Below are positions 39,724-50,757 of a DNA stretch of 64,000 nucleotides, piece after piece. The position numbers and the translations under genes are program-made. The notes beneath the pieces were generated by a model. That model worked only from the letters and a program-made list of their open reading frames with translations, did no database searches and had not been told where the DNA came from. Position 1 is the stretch's first letter. Every line of letters begins with the position of its first letter. The DNA is from Acinetobacter brisouii CIP 110357 (lineage in GTDB: Bacteria; Pseudomonadota; Gammaproteobacteria; Pseudomonadales; Moraxellaceae), in assembly GCF_000488275.1 (NCBI RefSeq), contig NZ_KI530762.1, forward strand, positions 1,706,971 through 1,770,970, in the 5' to 3' direction.

Positions 39724-42700
39724 TTAACCAATAAATTTACGGGCATTACGGAACATACGTAACCATGCACCATCCTCAGTCCAGCCTTCTGGCGCCCAAG
39801 AATGCTGAATCGCACGGAAGTTACGCTCAGGGTGCGGCATCATAATTGTCGCACGACCGTCTTTAGATGTTACACCTGTAATCGCATCTGGCGAACCGTT
39901 CGGGTTCAACGGATAATGCTGAGTCGGCTGACCAAGGCTATCCACATAACGTAAAGTCACTTGATGTCCTGCTTGTAAGCTTGCCAAGTTTTCAGCACTT
40001 GCCACAACACGACCTTCACCATGCGCAACTGCGATTGGTAAAATCGAACCTTCCATATCTTGCAACAATACAGAAGCTGATTTTTCTACACGGACATTCA
40101 CTGCACGTGCTTCAAACACTTCAGAAGTGTTACGGTGGAAACGAGGCCAAGCATCCGCACCAGGAATTAATGGCGCAAGTTGTGAAATCATCTGACAGCC
40201 GTTACAGACACCTAAAGTGAAGGTATCGTCACGGTGGAAGAATTTTTCGAACTGGTCACGCAATTTCGCATTGAACAAAACTGATTTTGCCCAGCCGCCA
40301 CCAGCACCCAGTACGTCACCGTAAGAGAAGCCACCACAAGCCACTAAGCCTTCGAAGTCATTTAAGTCAACTCGACCCGCAAGCAAATCACTCATGTGAA
40401 CATCGACTGTGTTAAAGCCAACTTTATCAAATGCAGCCGCCATTTCAGTCTGACCATTGACACCTTGTTCACGCAAAATCACCATGCTTGGACGGCGTAA
40501 ATTAATGAACGGCGCTTCTACAGGTTCATTTAAGTCATATGTTGGCTGTGCAATCAAACCTTTGTGGTTTTTATCTGCAATTAACGCAAACTCTTGATCA
40601 GCAGTTTCAGAGTTGTCACGTAAACGCTGGATTTGATGTGAAACTTCTGCCCATGCCTGTTGTAACTCTGCACGGTCTAAAGTTAAGCCGTTGATGCTTA
40701 ACTGGTCGCTGTTATTCACTTGACCAACCACAGTAATTGCATCTTTCAGACTTGATGCAGCAACTTCAGCTTCAAGCGCTGCCCAGTCAGCTGCCTTGAT
40801 TTGTACAACTGCACCAATTTCTTCAGCAAACAGGCTTTCAGTGCTTTGGTTTTCCAAAGCCACGCCCAAGCGTGAAGCAAACATCATTTCAGCTACAGTT
40901 GCCAACAAACCACCATCACCAATGTCATGGTAAGCTTGAAGTAAGCCACGATTGTTCCAGTCTTGAACTAATGCGAAGAATGCTTTGAAGTCATCAAAAC
41001 TGTCTACGTCAGGAGTTACTGAACCGATTGCTTTATAAACTTGAGTAAGGATCGAACCACCTAAACGGAACTGACCTTTTGACAAATCAATACGTACAAG
41101 CACTGAATCATCAAGCTGTTTTAGCTCAGGTGTCAATGTCTTACGAACGTCCAAGACTGGCGCAAATGCGGTAATCACACCTGTCATCGGTGAAGTCACA
41201 GCTTTATCAACGCCTTCATCCGTCCAAGTGGTACGCATTGAAAGTGAGTCTTTACCCACTGGAATAGCAATACCCAACGCAGGGCACATTTCCATACCAA
41301 TCGCTTTTACACCTTCAAACAAGGCTTGGTCTTCGCCTTTTTGACCTGCTGCTGCCATCCAGTTCGCAGACAATTTAATGTCGCTGATCTGTTCGATGTT
41401 GGCACACATGATGTTTGAAATTGCTTCAGCCACTGCTAAACGTGCAGATGCTGCTGGGTTAAGCAATGCAACTGGTGGACGTTCGCCCATTGCCATTGCT
41501 TCGCCTGTATAACCTTCAAGGCTTGTAGTCGTCACTGCTGCATCAGCAACAGGAACCTGCCAGCGACCAACCATTTGGTCACGTGCAACCATACCTGTAA
41601 TTGAACGGTCACCGATGGTAATCAAGAATGATTTAGATGCAACCGTCGGGTTTTTCAAGACACGGAAAATCGCATCTTTCAAATCAACTTTTGATGCATC
41701 AAAGTCGTTACCTTGACGTTCAATGGTTTCGTAAGAACGTTGCATACGTGGCGTGCCGCCCAACATCACTTGCATTGGGATGTCGACTGCCTTGTTCTCA
41801 AATAACGGATCTTCAACAGTTAAGTGACGTGCTTCGGTTGCTTCACCCAACACAGCGAATGGACAGCGTTCACGCGCACAAATTGATTCAAATTGTGCCA
41901 AAGACTCTGGACGAATTGCAAGAACATAACGCTCTTGTGCTTCATTTGACCAGATTTCCATTGGGCTCATGCCCGGTTCAAGCGATGGAATCTTACGAAG
42001 GTTAAGAATTGCACCTAACTCGTGATCATTCACAAGTTCAGGCATAGCATTCGATAAACCACCCGCACCTACGTCATGTACAGACACGATTGGGTTGAAG
42101 TCTTCCAAGCGCCAGCATGTATCAATGACTTCTTGGCAACGGCGTTCCATTTCTGGGTTTTCACGTTGTACAGAAGCAAAGTCAAGGCTTTCACCCATCG
42201 TACCGCTATCTACAGAAGATGCTGCACCACCGCCAAGACCGATCAACATGGCAGGGCCACCAAGTACAATCAGTAAATCACCTGGTTGAATCGCATCTTT
42301 CTCGACATGGTCAGGACGAATGTTACCGTAACCACCTGCGATCATAATTGGCTTATGGAAACCTTTCACTTCACCATTCACGTTTTGTTCAAATGTACGG
42401 AAATAACCGTTCAGGTTTGGACGACCAAATTCGTTGTTAAACGCTGCACCACCCAACGGGCCTTCGATCATGATTTGTAATGGCGATGCCATACGTGAAG
42501 GTTTGCCGTAGTTCTCTTCCCAAGGCTGTTCAAAACCAGGAATATTCAGGTTAGATACAGTAAAGCCTGTTAAACCTGCTTTTGGCTTACCACCACGACC
42601 TGTCGCGCCTTCATCACGGATTTCACCACCTGAACCTGTTGCCGCACCTGCAAATGGAGAAATTGCAGTCGGGTGGTTGTGGGTTTCCACTTTCATGAGG

Positions 42701-43560
42701 ATGTGAGCGGCTTGGCTCTTGTATTTATAAATGTAATGACCTGTTGCTGCGTCTTGTTTTGGATAAAAACGCATGGTGTCATAACCGACAATCACCGAAG
42801 CATTGTCTTTATATGCTGACAACACATCATTTGGTGATTCTTTATAAGTATTTTTAATCATCTGGAACAAAGACAATGGTTGTTTTTCACCATCAATTGT
42901 CCATTCTGAACCAAAGATTTTATGACGGCAGTGCTCAGAGTTGGCTTGAGCAAACATCATCAATTCGATGTCGTTCGGGTTACGACCCAATTTGGTGAAA
43001 GCCGCAGTCAGATAATCAATTTCTTGCTCTGACAATGCAAAACCAAACTCTTGGTTCGCTTTGACCAATGCTTCTTTGCCTTGACCCAAAATATCAATTG
43101 CATTGAGTGGCTTTGGTGCCGTCTCTGAAAATAGTGCTTGAGCATCTTCAATCTGGTCAAACACAGTCTCAGTCATGCGGTCATGCAATACCAGCTTTAC
43201 AGCTTTTGAAACATCACTTACGCCTTTTAGAGTAAATAAAAGACCACGTTCTAAGCGGTGTACAGGTGTATTACAGTTTTTGAAAATATCGGTCGCTTTA
43301 GATGACCACGGTGAGATTGTGCCAACCCGTGGAGTCACCAAAATTTGAACTTCATCGGCTGCAACTTGACGCAACTCGAAAGACTGACCATCATTTAAAA
43401 GTTGTAAAGCTGACTGATATTGCTGCTCGTTGAGCGCTTGATCAAACAGATAAACCCATTGGCTATCAAAAGACTGAACAGAACTAATTGACGTCAAACG
43501 CGATAATAGTTGAGTTTTCTTAAAAGAGGAATGCGCTGAGGCACCGGCCACGATAAACAT
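39724..43560 (-). CDS. purL: Phosphoribosylformylglycinamidine synthase
   Basis: Fourth step of purine synthesis (FGAM synthase), large single-chain type, 1278 residues (E. coli 1295). The N-terminal FGAM domain, the ATP-binding AIRS-like repeats ([35 protein letters not shown]) and the C-terminal glutaminase with Cys in GVCNGCQM and His/Glu in [10 protein letters not shown] are all present. GGAG lies before the ATG. Monocistronic. Confidence 0.97.
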   Translation of the reverse strand: MFIVAGASAHSSFKKTQLLSRLTSISSVQSFDSQWVYLFDQALNEQQYQSALQLLNDGQSFELRQVAADEVQILVTPRVGTISPWSSKATDIFKNCNTPVHRLERGLLFTLKGVSDVSKAVKLVLHDRMTETVFDQIEDAQALFSETAPKPLNAIDILGQGKEALVKANQEFGFALSEQEIDYLTAAFTKLGRNPNDIELMMFAQANSEHCRHKIFGSEWTIDGEKQPLSLFQMIKNTYKESPNDVLSAYKDNASVIVGYDTMRFYPKQDAATGHYIYKYKSQAAHILMKVETHNHPTAISPFAGAATGSGGEIRDEGATGRGGKPKAGLTGFTVSNLNIPGFEQPWEENYGKPSRMASPLQIMIEGPLGGAAFNNEFGRPNLNGYFRTFEQNVNGEVKGFHKPIMIAGGYGNIRPDHVEKDAIQPGDLLIVLGGPAMLIGLGGGAASSVDSGTMGESLDFASVQRENPEMERRCQEVIDTCWRLEDFNPIVSVHDVGAGGLSNAMPELVNDHELGAILNLRKIPSLEPGMSPMEIWSNEAQERYVLAIRPESLAQFESICARERCPFAVLGEATEARHLTVEDPLFENKAVDIPMQVMLGGTPRMQRSYETIERQGNDFDASKVDLKDAIFRVLKNPTVASKSFLITIGDRSITGMVARDQMVGRWQVPVADAAVTTTSLEGYTGEAMAMGERPPVALLNPAASARLAVAEAISNIMCANIEQISDIKLSANWMAAAGQKGEDQALFEGVKAIGMEMCPALGIAIPVGKDSLSMRTTWTDEGVDKAVTSPMTGVITAFAPVLDVRKTLTPELKQLDDSVLVRIDLSKGQFRLGGSILTQVYKAIGSVTPDVDSFDDFKAFFALVQDWNNRGLLQAYHDIGDGGLLATVAEMMFASRLGVALENQSTESLFAEEIGAVVQIKAADWAALEAEVAASSLKDAITVVGQVNNSDQLSINGLTLDRAELQQAWAEVSHQIQRLRDNSETADQEFALIADKNHKGLIAQPTYDLNEPVEAPFINLRRPSMVILREQGVNGQTEMAAAFDKVGFNTVDVHMSDLLAGRVDLNDFEGLVACGGFSYGDVLGAGGGWAKSVLFNAKLRDQFEKFFHRDDTFTLGVCNGCQMISQLAPLIPGADAWPRFHRNTSEVFEARAVNVRVEKSASVLLQDMEGSILPIAVAHGEGRVVASAENLASLQAGHQVTLRYVDSLGQPTQHYPLNPNGSPDAITGVTSKDGRATIMMPHPERNFRAIQHSWAPEGWTEDGAWLRMFRNARKFIG

Positions 43561-43959
43561 GTTGATTTTGGCTCCACGGGCTTGTCGTTAATGACGTTAC
43601 CGCAATGTGACTTAGAGAGAGCGCATATTCTACTGTGAAAAGCCCCAATCAGCTAGATCAAGAAATAAGATTCTGTAAGTGATTTTTAAAGAAGTATTTA
43701 TTTTTACAAAATATTTTTTTTAGATTGCTTATTTTAAATGCAATTTTTTTTTCAAATCAAACTGAGTGCATAACAAATAGACAACATAAAGGGCTTTTTC
43801 TGTGGTCTCTGTTCAACTTCAAATAGAAAATAGCCCTCTTTCGATGATTTATACCCTCTTTGTATCTCTCCTTAACCCAAATAAAAAGTAAAATAAAAAT
43901 CTCAATTATCAGTGGCAAGTTAATAAATACACATTCAAAGCACGATCTCCACGCTTATA
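43561..43959. other. Gap between purL and the VIT gene
   Basis: 399 bp upstream of purL (leftward) and downstream of the VIT gene (leftward). AGGGCTTTTTCT (43790-43801) pairs with AGAAAATAGCCCT (43825-43837) with one bulge, perhaps the VIT terminator. No coding frame seen. Confidence 0.5.
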
Positions 43960-44664
43960 TCAATGAACATCCACATCAAATAACGAACCTACCCAAAAAC
44001 TAAACAGCATCGCCAAAATCCCCCAAACCACAACCCGTAATGCTCCTTTCCAAACGCTATTGCCTCCGACATAGCTGGCGAGCGCACCTAAAACGCCCAA
44101 AGAAATAATCCCCACGCTGCCCACACCGATTTGAACCCAATGCGCAGGAAAAATCAGGATTGCCAACAGTGGGCACACCGCACCAACAGAAAAAGAAAAA
44201 GCAGAAGAAAAGGCGGCTTGCAAAGGCTTCGCCAGTGTTTGTTCAAAAATCCCGATTTCATCACGGGCATGGGCTTGCAAAGCATCATGTGCAGTCAGTT
44301 GTTTAGCCACTTCAACAGCCAGACTCGGCTCCAAACCACGCTGTACATAGATTTTGGTGAGTTCTTTAAGTTCCTGATCTGGATTGTGATGCAATTCATG
44401 CGCTTCCATTTTCAGGTCAGCCTGTTCAATGTCTTGTTGTGACTTGACTGAAATGTATTCACCTGCCGCCATGGATACAGCACCCGAAATCAAACCTGCA
44501 ATACAGCTCACCAGTAGTGTTTGTGCAGATGCACCACTTGCTGCAATTCCGATCACCAAACTGGTCACAGAAATAATGCCATCATTTGCACCGAGTACCG
44601 CAGCACGCAACCAACCTGAACGTTCGGTATAATGTTTTTCGGTATGAGAAGAATGTCGTGTCAT
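43960..44664 (-). CDS. VIT1/CCC1-family metal transporter
   Basis: 234 residues with five membrane spans, the VIT/CCC1 plan that moves Fe2+ or Mn2+ out of the cytosol. SGWLRAAVLGANDGIISVTS opens the first span (about 16-35); AAGEYISVKSQQD is the conserved loop; the middle soluble stretch (about 85-150) is Glu/His rich (MEAHELHHNP) as in the metal-binding domain. The DNA gives no regulatory hint. Confidence 0.88.
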   Translation of the reverse strand: MTRHSSHTEKHYTERSGWLRAAVLGANDGIISVTSLVIGIAASGASAQTLLVSCIAGLISGAVSMAAGEYISVKSQQDIEQADLKMEAHELHHNPDQELKELTKIYVQRGLEPSLAVEVAKQLTAHDALQAHARDEIGIFEQTLAKPLQAAFSSAFSFSVGAVCPLLAILIFPAHWVQIGVGSVGIISLGVLGALASYVGGNSVWKGALRVVVWGILAMLFSFWVGSLFDVDVH

Positions 44665-44850
44665 TATTGTCGGCTCTAAATTTTATGATTGTACTTAGCT
44701 TGTATATAGCAGAAATTAGTCATTGCTTCGACATTTATACGAGATAAACTGCGCAACATCTGCAATTACGACAAGTCATGACGTTATGCTCTAGAGTCTA
44801 TAGCGCTTTTTTGGCATGATGTCTTTTTACAAGGAATAAAAACTGAATTC

Positions 44851-46191
44851 ATGAGACAAATGCGTTGGTTAGAATTGCTATCAGCAATCCGTTTAGGTAC
44901 AAAAAAAAGTCGCAACGAATTAGGACGCAGCCCATTTCATAAAGATTATGATCGCATTATTTTTTCACAAAGTTTTCGTCAATTAAATAGAAAAACCCAA
45001 GTACATCCCCTTACCCAACACGATGGCGTACATACACGTCTCACCCATTCACTCGAAGTTTCCTGTATCGGACGTTCACTCGGCATGATGGCAGCCGAAA
45101 AAATCAAAGATGATTTACCCATGTGGATTACCCCTGCCGATGTCGGGGCGATCATCCAGGCAGCCTGTTTAGCACATGACATAGGTAATCCACCATTTGG
45201 GCATGCAGGCGAATACGCGATTCGCGAATGGTTTGATGATGCTTCTCACACTGACTTTCTCACCGAATTAAGTCCAGAAGAACAAGCCGATGTACGTCAG
45301 TTTGAGGGCAATGCACAAGGTTTACGCTTATTGACCCGCGTTGACTACCATCCTGACAATGGTGGCATGCGTTTAACCTGTGCCACCATTGGGGCATATT
45401 TAAAGTATCCATGGTTGTCTAAAACCATTGAATCTCAGGGTGACCAACCTTCTCACCGCCGAGCAAAATTTGGCTGCTACCAGACTGAAAAAGAGATTTT
45501 AAAAGAAATTGCCGAACAGCTTGGACTGATTCAACTGGGTGAATACCATTATTGCCGTCATCCACTCACTTATTTGCTCGAAGCTGCCGATGACATTTGT
45601 TATGCCCTGATTGACTTAGAAGATGGTATTAGCCTGAACATTCTCAGTTACCCAGAAGTTGAACCGATTTTTTTGAACTTAATTGCCGACTATGGTGTAC
45701 CTAGCGAACTTTCAACACCGTGGAGTACATGGCAACAAAAAATTGCAGCTTTACGCGGACGCGTTATGAAACGCCTTGTCGATGAGGTCACGACAGCTTT
45801 TGCCAAGCATCAATACCAGATTCTAACAGGTCAACTTGAAGGAACACTGCTGCAATACTGTTCTGCCGATATTTCAGAGGGGATTGAACAAGCAAAAAAT
45901 CTGGCACGTGAAAAAATCTTTAAGCACAGACAAAAACTAGATTTAGAAATTGTTGCACACATGAGTTTACAATCTATTCTCGATGCCTTTATTCCACTCA
46001 CTGTTCCAAACAAACAACTGAGCTTTAAAGATCAGCGCATGATGTCAATTTTGCAGCAATCTGGCGCGAATTTTGGGGTAAATCACTACCAAAACATCAT
46101 GCAGGTGCTCGATATCATCAGCAAGTTTTCAGACCATGAAGCATATGACCTCGCGCAAGTTTTGCAAGGTCGACCAACCTCTTTTATATAA
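44851..46191 (+). CDS. dgt: Deoxyguanosinetriphosphate triphosphohydrolase-like HD protein
   Basis: 446 residues of HD phosphohydrolase. THSLEVSCIGRSLG and CLAHDIGNPPFGHAGE carry the H...HD metal ligands, and HPLTYLLEAADDICYALIDL the second helix. Family members hydrolyse dNTPs to deoxynucleosides and triphosphate; substrate preference is not visible. An ATG at 44860 is an alternative start. Confidence 0.87.
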   Translation: MRQMRWLELLSAIRLGTKKSRNELGRSPFHKDYDRIIFSQSFRQLNRKTQVHPLTQHDGVHTRLTHSLEVSCIGRSLGMMAAEKIKDDLPMWITPADVGAIIQAACLAHDIGNPPFGHAGEYAIREWFDDASHTDFLTELSPEEQADVRQFEGNAQGLRLLTRVDYHPDNGGMRLTCATIGAYLKYPWLSKTIESQGDQPSHRRAKFGCYQTEKEILKEIAEQLGLIQLGEYHYCRHPLTYLLEAADDICYALIDLEDGISLNILSYPEVEPIFLNLIADYGVPSELSTPWSTWQQKIAALRGRVMKRLVDEVTTAFAKHQYQILTGQLEGTLLQYCSADISEGIEQAKNLAREKIFKHRQKLDLEIVAHMSLQSILDAFIPLTVPNKQLSFKDQRMMSILQQSGANFGVNHYQNIMQVLDIISKFSDHEAYDLAQVLQGRPTSFI

Positions 46192-46208
46192 TTTCAGGAA
46201 ATATTGAC

Positions 46209-46811
46209 ATGATTGGCTGCTTAATTGGCGAAATTATCTCCATCGAAACTGCACCAAGCGTTTTATTAAATGTAAATGGTGTCGGTTATGAAATTGATAC
46301 GCCACTTTCAACTTTTTGCCAATTACAAAAGGGGCAAAAAGTGACACTATGGACACACCTCGTTGTGCGTGAAGATGCACAGCAATTGTATGGTTTTTTA
46401 GATACCCAAGAAAAAAGTATTTTTAAAACTTTACTCAAGGTTAATGGTGTAGGTCCAAAAATGGCACTCGGGATTTTATCCACATTAAGTGTCGAACTAC
46501 TCATTCAAACGATTGAACATGATGACGTAAACACTCTGGTCAAAGTACCTGGAGTGGGCAAGAAAACTGCTGAACGTTTATTAATTGAATTAAGAGATCG
46601 TGTTAAAGGGCTATCTGGTCATCAGACACAGAATCATCCAAATAGCACTTTACAACTTTCTGGAAATTCTGCAGTTGCAGAAGCCGAAGCAGCATTACAG
46701 TCTCTGGGCTATAAACCTGCCGAGGCGCAAAAAGCAATTGCTTTAGTCAAAGATCAATATACCGATGTCGCAGACCTGATTCGTGCAGCACTTAAATCTA
46801 TGATGAAATGA
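46209..46811 (+). CDS. ruvA: Holliday junction branch-migration protein RuvA
   Basis: 200 residues (E. coli 203). N-terminal OB fold ([11 protein letters not shown]), then two helix-hairpin-helix motifs, [13 protein letters not shown] and [18 protein letters not shown], and a C-terminal RuvB-binding domain ([19 protein letters not shown]). Ends in ATGA overlap or near-overlap with ruvB. Confidence 0.96.
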   Translation: MIGCLIGEIISIETAPSVLLNVNGVGYEIDTPLSTFCQLQKGQKVTLWTHLVVREDAQQLYGFLDTQEKSIFKTLLKVNGVGPKMALGILSTLSVELLIQTIEHDDVNTLVKVPGVGKKTAERLLIELRDRVKGLSGHQTQNHPNSTLQLSGNSAVAEAEAALQSLGYKPAEAQKAIALVKDQYTDVADLIRAALKSMMK

Positions 46812-46819
46812 TAAGCACC

Positions 46820-47818
46820 ATGCAAGATCGATTAATTAGTAGTGTAGAAAAAACTGAAGATCATATTGATCGGGCCATTCGACCAGCAACACTTGCAGAT
46901 TATGTCGGGCAACCTGTTGTGTGTGAGCAAATGGAAATTTTCATTGGTGCAGCCCGTGGTCGCGGCGAAGCACTGGATCACACCTTAATTTTTGGCCCTC
47001 CAGGTTTGGGAAAAACCACGCTTGCCAATATTATTGCCCGTGAAATGGGTGGTAACCTCAAATCTACCTCTGGCCCAGTCCTTGAACGTGCGGGTGATTT
47101 GGCAGCACTATTAACCAACCTCGAAGAAGGTGATGTGCTGTTTATTGATGAAATTCATCGCCTTTCTCCTGTAATTGAAGAAATTCTCTATCCTGCCATG
47201 GAAGATTATCAGCTCGACATCATGATTGGTGAAGGTCCTGCTGCACGTTCGATTAAACTCGATCTACCACCGTTTACTTTAGTCGCTGCAACAACACGCG
47301 CAGGCTTACTCACTTCACCGCTACGTGACCGTTTTGGCATTGTACAGCGCCTTGAGTTTTACTCTGTAGAAGACCTCACCTCAATTGTCAGCCGCTCAGC
47401 CATGCTGATGGATGTCCCAATGACGCCTGAAGGTTCAGCAGAAATCGCTCGCCGTGCTCGCGGCACACCGCGTATTGCAAACCGTTTGTTACGTCGTGTA
47501 CGAGATTATGCACAGGTCAAAGGCACTGGTGAAGTCACTCAAGATATGGCACAGCGCGCATTAAATATGCTGAATGTCGACAAAGCAGGCTTAGACACCC
47601 TTGATCGCCGTTATTTAAGTATGTTGCTTGAACGCTTCGATGGTGGGCCAGCAGGAATTGAAGCTCTAGCCGCAGCTATGGCTGAGGATAGCGGCACACT
47701 TGAAGATGTCATTGAACCCTATTTGATTCAACAAGGTTTTGTCATGCGTACCGCGCGTGGCCGAATCGCGACCAATCAATCTTATTTACAATTTGGATTG
47801 ACTCCACCTGAAACGTAA
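46820..47818 (+). CDS. ruvB: Holliday junction helicase motor RuvB
   Basis: AAA+ ATPase. Walker [10 protein letters not shown], Walker [12 protein letters not shown], sensor TTRAG, and the C-terminal winged helix with [15 protein letters not shown] start at ATG 46820 (332 residues, MQDRLIS...), which I recall for Acinetobacter relatives; ATG 46808, which overlaps the ruvA stop, adds four residues and is possible. Confidence 0.95.
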   Translation: MQDRLISSVEKTEDHIDRAIRPATLADYVGQPVVCEQMEIFIGAARGRGEALDHTLIFGPPGLGKTTLANIIAREMGGNLKSTSGPVLERAGDLAALLTNLEEGDVLFIDEIHRLSPVIEEILYPAMEDYQLDIMIGEGPAARSIKLDLPPFTLVAATTRAGLLTSPLRDRFGIVQRLEFYSVEDLTSIVSRSAMLMDVPMTPEGSAEIARRARGTPRIANRLLRRVRDYAQVKGTGEVTQDMAQRALNMLNVDKAGLDTLDRRYLSMLLERFDGGPAGIEALAAAMAEDSGTLEDVIEPYLIQQGFVMRTARGRIATNQSYLQFGLTPPET

Positions 47819-47833
47819 TTATGGAAAACATTT

Positions 47834-48247
47834 ATGACTAATCGTTTTGAGTTCAAAATACGTGTTTACATCGAAGATACCGATGCAGGAGGCATTGTTT
47901 ATCATGCCAACCATATTCGTTATATGGAGCGTACTCGTACCGAATGGTTACGTGCTTCAGGCATTGATCATTACTGGCATCAAACCGATTACAACTTTGT
48001 TGTCCATAGAATTGATATCAAATATCACCGCCCTATTCTGATGGATAACCTGATCACCGTAACTGCGCGTGTTATTTCTTGTAAAACTGCGTCATTTGTA
48101 TTGCAACAAGAAATTTATCGTGATGAAATCTTGCTGGCTTCTGGTGAAGTTGAACTCGCATGCTTAAGCAAAGAGATGCGTCCACGTCGACTTCCCGATT
48201 ATCTCCGTCAGTTGATTCAAGAACAATTGGATCAAGAAAAAGCATAA
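47834..48247 (+). CDS. ybgC: YbgC-type acyl-CoA thioesterase
   Basis: 137 residues, hot-dog fold. YIEDTDAGGIVYHANHIR has the catalytic Asp of the 4-hydroxybenzoyl-CoA thioesterase type. First gene of the tol cluster in most proteobacteria, as here, 15 bp after ruvB. Confidence 0.93.
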   Translation: MTNRFEFKIRVYIEDTDAGGIVYHANHIRYMERTRTEWLRASGIDHYWHQTDYNFVVHRIDIKYHRPILMDNLITVTARVISCKTASFVLQQEIYRDEILLASGEVELACLSKEMRPRRLPDYLRQLIQEQLDQEKA

Positions 48248-48262
48248 GTGACCTGTTGTACT

Positions 48263-48961
48263 ATGGCAAATCAAGTAACTGCTACCCTGCATATTTCCGA
48301 TTTAGTTTTGCAAGCAAGCCCAGTCGTTCAAGCTGTCATGCTGCTGCTGTTTTTGGCTTCGCTATATAGCTGGTACTTGATTGCCAGATTATATTTAGGC
48401 TTTAGAAAAGCTCAGCAACAAGATGAACATTTTCAGAAAATTTTCTGGTCGGGCGCTGAACTCAGCACCTTGTACAATAATGCACAGCTCAACTCAAAAC
48501 GTCATGGTTTAGAAGATATTTTTTATCAAGGTTTTGGAGAGTTTTTAAAACTTAAGAAACGCCATGCGCCTTTGGTGCAAACGATCGAAGGCACAGAACG
48601 CATTTTACGTGTTGGCTTAAGTCGTGATCAAAGCTATATGGAATCTGGACTCAGTGCTTTAGCGAGTATTGGTTCGGTTGCACCGTATATTGGTTTATTT
48701 GGCACAGTCTGGGGCATCATGAATGCCTTTATTGGTTTGGCTGCTGTCGAGCAAGTCACCTTGGCAACCGTTGCTCCTGGTATTGCAGAAGCCTTGGTTG
48801 CAACCGCAATCGGCTTATTTGCTGCGATTCCTGCTGTGCTGTCATTTAACCATTTCACTGCAAAAAGTGAAGCAGTGTACTCGGACCGAGCTTTATTTTC
48901 CGAAGAAATGGTTGCACTCCTGCAACGCCAATCTTTCAGTACCACACAGGATGCTGAATAA
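48263..48961 (+). CDS. tolQ: Tol-Pal motor protein TolQ
   Basis: 232 residues from ATG 48263; a GTG at 48248, directly after the ybgC stop, would add five. Three membrane spans (about 20-40, 140-160, 175-195), with the MotA/ExbB region PYIGLFGTVWGIMNAFIGL and ATAIGLFAAIPAVLSFNHF. With TolR it uses the proton gradient to energise TolA for outer-membrane constriction. The last base is shared with the tolR start (ATAATGG). Confidence 0.94.
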   Translation: MANQVTATLHISDLVLQASPVVQAVMLLLFLASLYSWYLIARLYLGFRKAQQQDEHFQKIFWSGAELSTLYNNAQLNSKRHGLEDIFYQGFGEFLKLKKRHAPLVQTIEGTERILRVGLSRDQSYMESGLSALASIGSVAPYIGLFGTVWGIMNAFIGLAAVEQVTLATVAPGIAEALVATAIGLFAAIPAVLSFNHFTAKSEAVYSDRALFSEEMVALLQRQSFSTTQDAE

Positions 48962-49413
48962 TGGCCATCCAGCGTTCTGGACGCTTCGAGCGTATTAAAA
49001 AACCTCTGAAAAGTGACATGAATGTTGTACCTTACATTGATGTCATGCTCGTTTTGCTGGTGATTTTCATGGTGACTGCGCCAATGATTACCAGCAGTAT
49101 TAAAGTTGACTTACCTCAAGCCAGCAGCACCCCGTTTGAATCTAAAGACACCCCTGCTATTGTCAGTTTAAATAAAGATGGAAATTACTATTTAAACTAT
49201 CAGGATCATCATAATGATCAGCCACTTTCGCTCGATCAACTCAAAGATATTCTGAGCAAGGCACAACAGCAAGCAAGCCAAAACCATACTCAGCTTAATG
49301 TATTGGTCAATGGTGACAAGTCACGCCCATATGGCGATGTGGTCACACTCATGGCAAACTTGCAACAAGCAGGATTAGAACAAGTTGGCTTACTCACTGA
49401 GCCAGTGAAGTAA
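48961..49413 (+). CDS. tolR: Tol-Pal motor protein TolR
   Basis: 150 residues. One membrane span near residues 20-42, MNVVPYIDVMLVLLVIFMV, containing the essential Asp. Periplasmic ExbD/TolR domain after it (GDKSRPYGDVVTLMANLQ). Tightly packed with tolQ and tolA (3-bp gap). Confidence 0.94.
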   Translation: MAIQRSGRFERIKKPLKSDMNVVPYIDVMLVLLVIFMVTAPMITSSIKVDLPQASSTPFESKDTPAIVSLNKDGNYYLNYQDHHNDQPLSLDQLKDILSKAQQQASQNHTQLNVLVNGDKSRPYGDVVTLMANLQQAGLEQVGLLTEPVK

Positions 49414-49416
49414 CTT

Positions 49417-50706
49417 ATGAAACAGATTCAAAAACCACCTTTTCAGCAAAAAGCGATCGCCATCGGATTTACCCTTGGCGTACACGTGATTGCCGTTGTG
49501 GGATTATTGTATTTAGGCTTAAGTAAACCACCTGAACCACCAAAAAAATTAAAAACTTATTTGGTTGATCCAAGTACTTTGCCACAAACAGAAAATACTG
49601 AAACGGCTACTGCACCTGAACAAGATTCAACTCAAGCTGCAGCCAAAGCTGTAGAAAAACCAGAGCCGACACCTGAACCACAAGCCAAATCAAGCTCTGC
49701 TGATACCAAACAGCTTGCTGCACTTGCTGCGACAGTGGCAGCGGCCGAAGCTGCTAAGCATCAGGCAGCATTACATGCTCAGAAGCAAGCAGATGCAAAA
49801 GCCGCTTTAGAAGCGAAACGACAAGCCGAAGCTAATGCTGAAGCAAAACATCAAGCCGCACTAGAAGCGAAAAAACAAGCTGAAGCTGAGGCAAAACATC
49901 AGGCTGCAGAGGCGCAAAAACAAGCAGCTGCCGAAGCCAAACACCAAGCTGCACTTGAAGCCAAAAAACAGGCAGCAGCAGATGCTAAACGTCAAGCTGC
50001 TCTTGAAGCACAAAAACAAGCCGTTGCTGATGCAAGACTTAAAGCGGCTACAGAGGCAAAACGCCAAGCTGCTTTACAAGCTAAAAAACAGGCTGATACT
50101 GATGCGAAAGCCAAAGCTGCTGATGCAAAACGTAAAGCCGATGCCGAAGCAAAACGTCAAGCTGCTTTAGAAGCAAAAAAACAGGCGGCGGCTGACGCTA
50201 AAGCCAAAGCTGCAGATGCAAAACATCAAGCGGCTCTAGAAGCAAAAAAACAGGCGGCGGCTGATGCCAAAGCCAAGGCAGCAGCAGATGCAAAACATAA
50301 AGCCGATGCAGACGCAAAACATCAAGCTGCTCTAGAAGCTAAAAAACAGGCTGCGGCTGATGCGAAAGCCAAAGCAGATGCAGATGCGAAAGCTCAATCC
50401 GCTAAAGACGCAGCCAATAAAAAGGCAGAAGCTAAGCACATTGCTTCGACTGCAAAGCGTGATTTTCAAAATAAAATTAAAAGTGTTTGGGATGTTCCAT
50501 CAGATTCTACAGGAAAAACAGCCAGTGTGCGTGTGACCCTGACTGCCTCAGGAGGCGTTGCCTCGGTATTGGTCAGCTCAAGCGACCCTGATGTAAAAGC
50601 CAGTGTAGAAGCCGCTGTTCGTCGGGCTGCACCTTACCCGATGCCAAGTGACCCAGATGCACGTCGAGAAGCCCAAAGCTTTAGTGCCACATTCACAGCA
50701 AAATAA
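49417..50706 (+). CDS. tolA: Tol-Pal cell-envelope protein TolA
   Basis: 429 residues in three domains. Domain I is a single span, AIGFTLGVHVIAVVGLLYLG (about 12-31). Domain II (about 100-340) is a long Ala/Lys/Gln/Asp helix of repeats around KHQAALEAKKQAAADAKAKA. Domain III (about 345-429, RDFQNKIKSVWDVPSDSTGK to FSATFTAK) binds TolB and Pal. The repeats are close at the DNA level too, so the length is likely to vary between strains. Confidence 0.94.
   Translation: MKQIQKPPFQQKAIAIGFTLGVHVIAVVGLLYLGLSKPPEPPKKLKTYLVDPSTLPQTENTETATAPEQDSTQAAAKAVEKPEPTPEPQAKSSSADTKQLAALAATVAAAEAAKHQAALHAQKQADAKAALEAKRQAEANAEAKHQAALEAKKQAEAEAKHQAAEAQKQAAAEAKHQAALEAKKQAAADAKRQAALEAQKQAVADARLKAATEAKRQAALQAKKQADTDAKAKAADAKRKADAEAKRQAALEAKKQAAADAKAKAADAKHQAALEAKKQAAADAKAKAAADAKHKADADAKHQAALEAKKQAAADAKAKADADAKAQSAKDAANKKAEAKHIASTAKRDFQNKIKSVWDVPSDSTGKTASVRVTLTASGGVASVLVSSSDPDVKASVEAAVRRAAPYPMPSDPDARREAQSFSATFTAK
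49745..50440 (+). repeat. Repeats encoding the TolA helix
   Basis: Imperfect repeats that use nearly the same codons each time (GCTCTAGAAGC, AAAAAACAGGC, GGCTGATGC recur). Good substrate for slipped replication or recombination. Confidence 0.75.
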
Positions 50707-50713
50707 TCCAAAA

Positions 50714-50747
50714 TTAAGTATGATCTTCTCAAAAAGGTCATACTTAA
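50714..50747 (+). other. Hairpin after tolA
   Basis: TTAAGTATGATC pairs with GGTCATACTTAA (one G-U), 10-nt loop, no T tract. It ends 10 bp before the ATG of the next gene. Confidence 0.5.
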
Positions 50748-50757
50748 ACTTCAAATT

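Noticed and set aside
39981..42480. Frames on the plus strand inside purL
   Set aside because: Antisense shadows of purL; no similarity or start signals.
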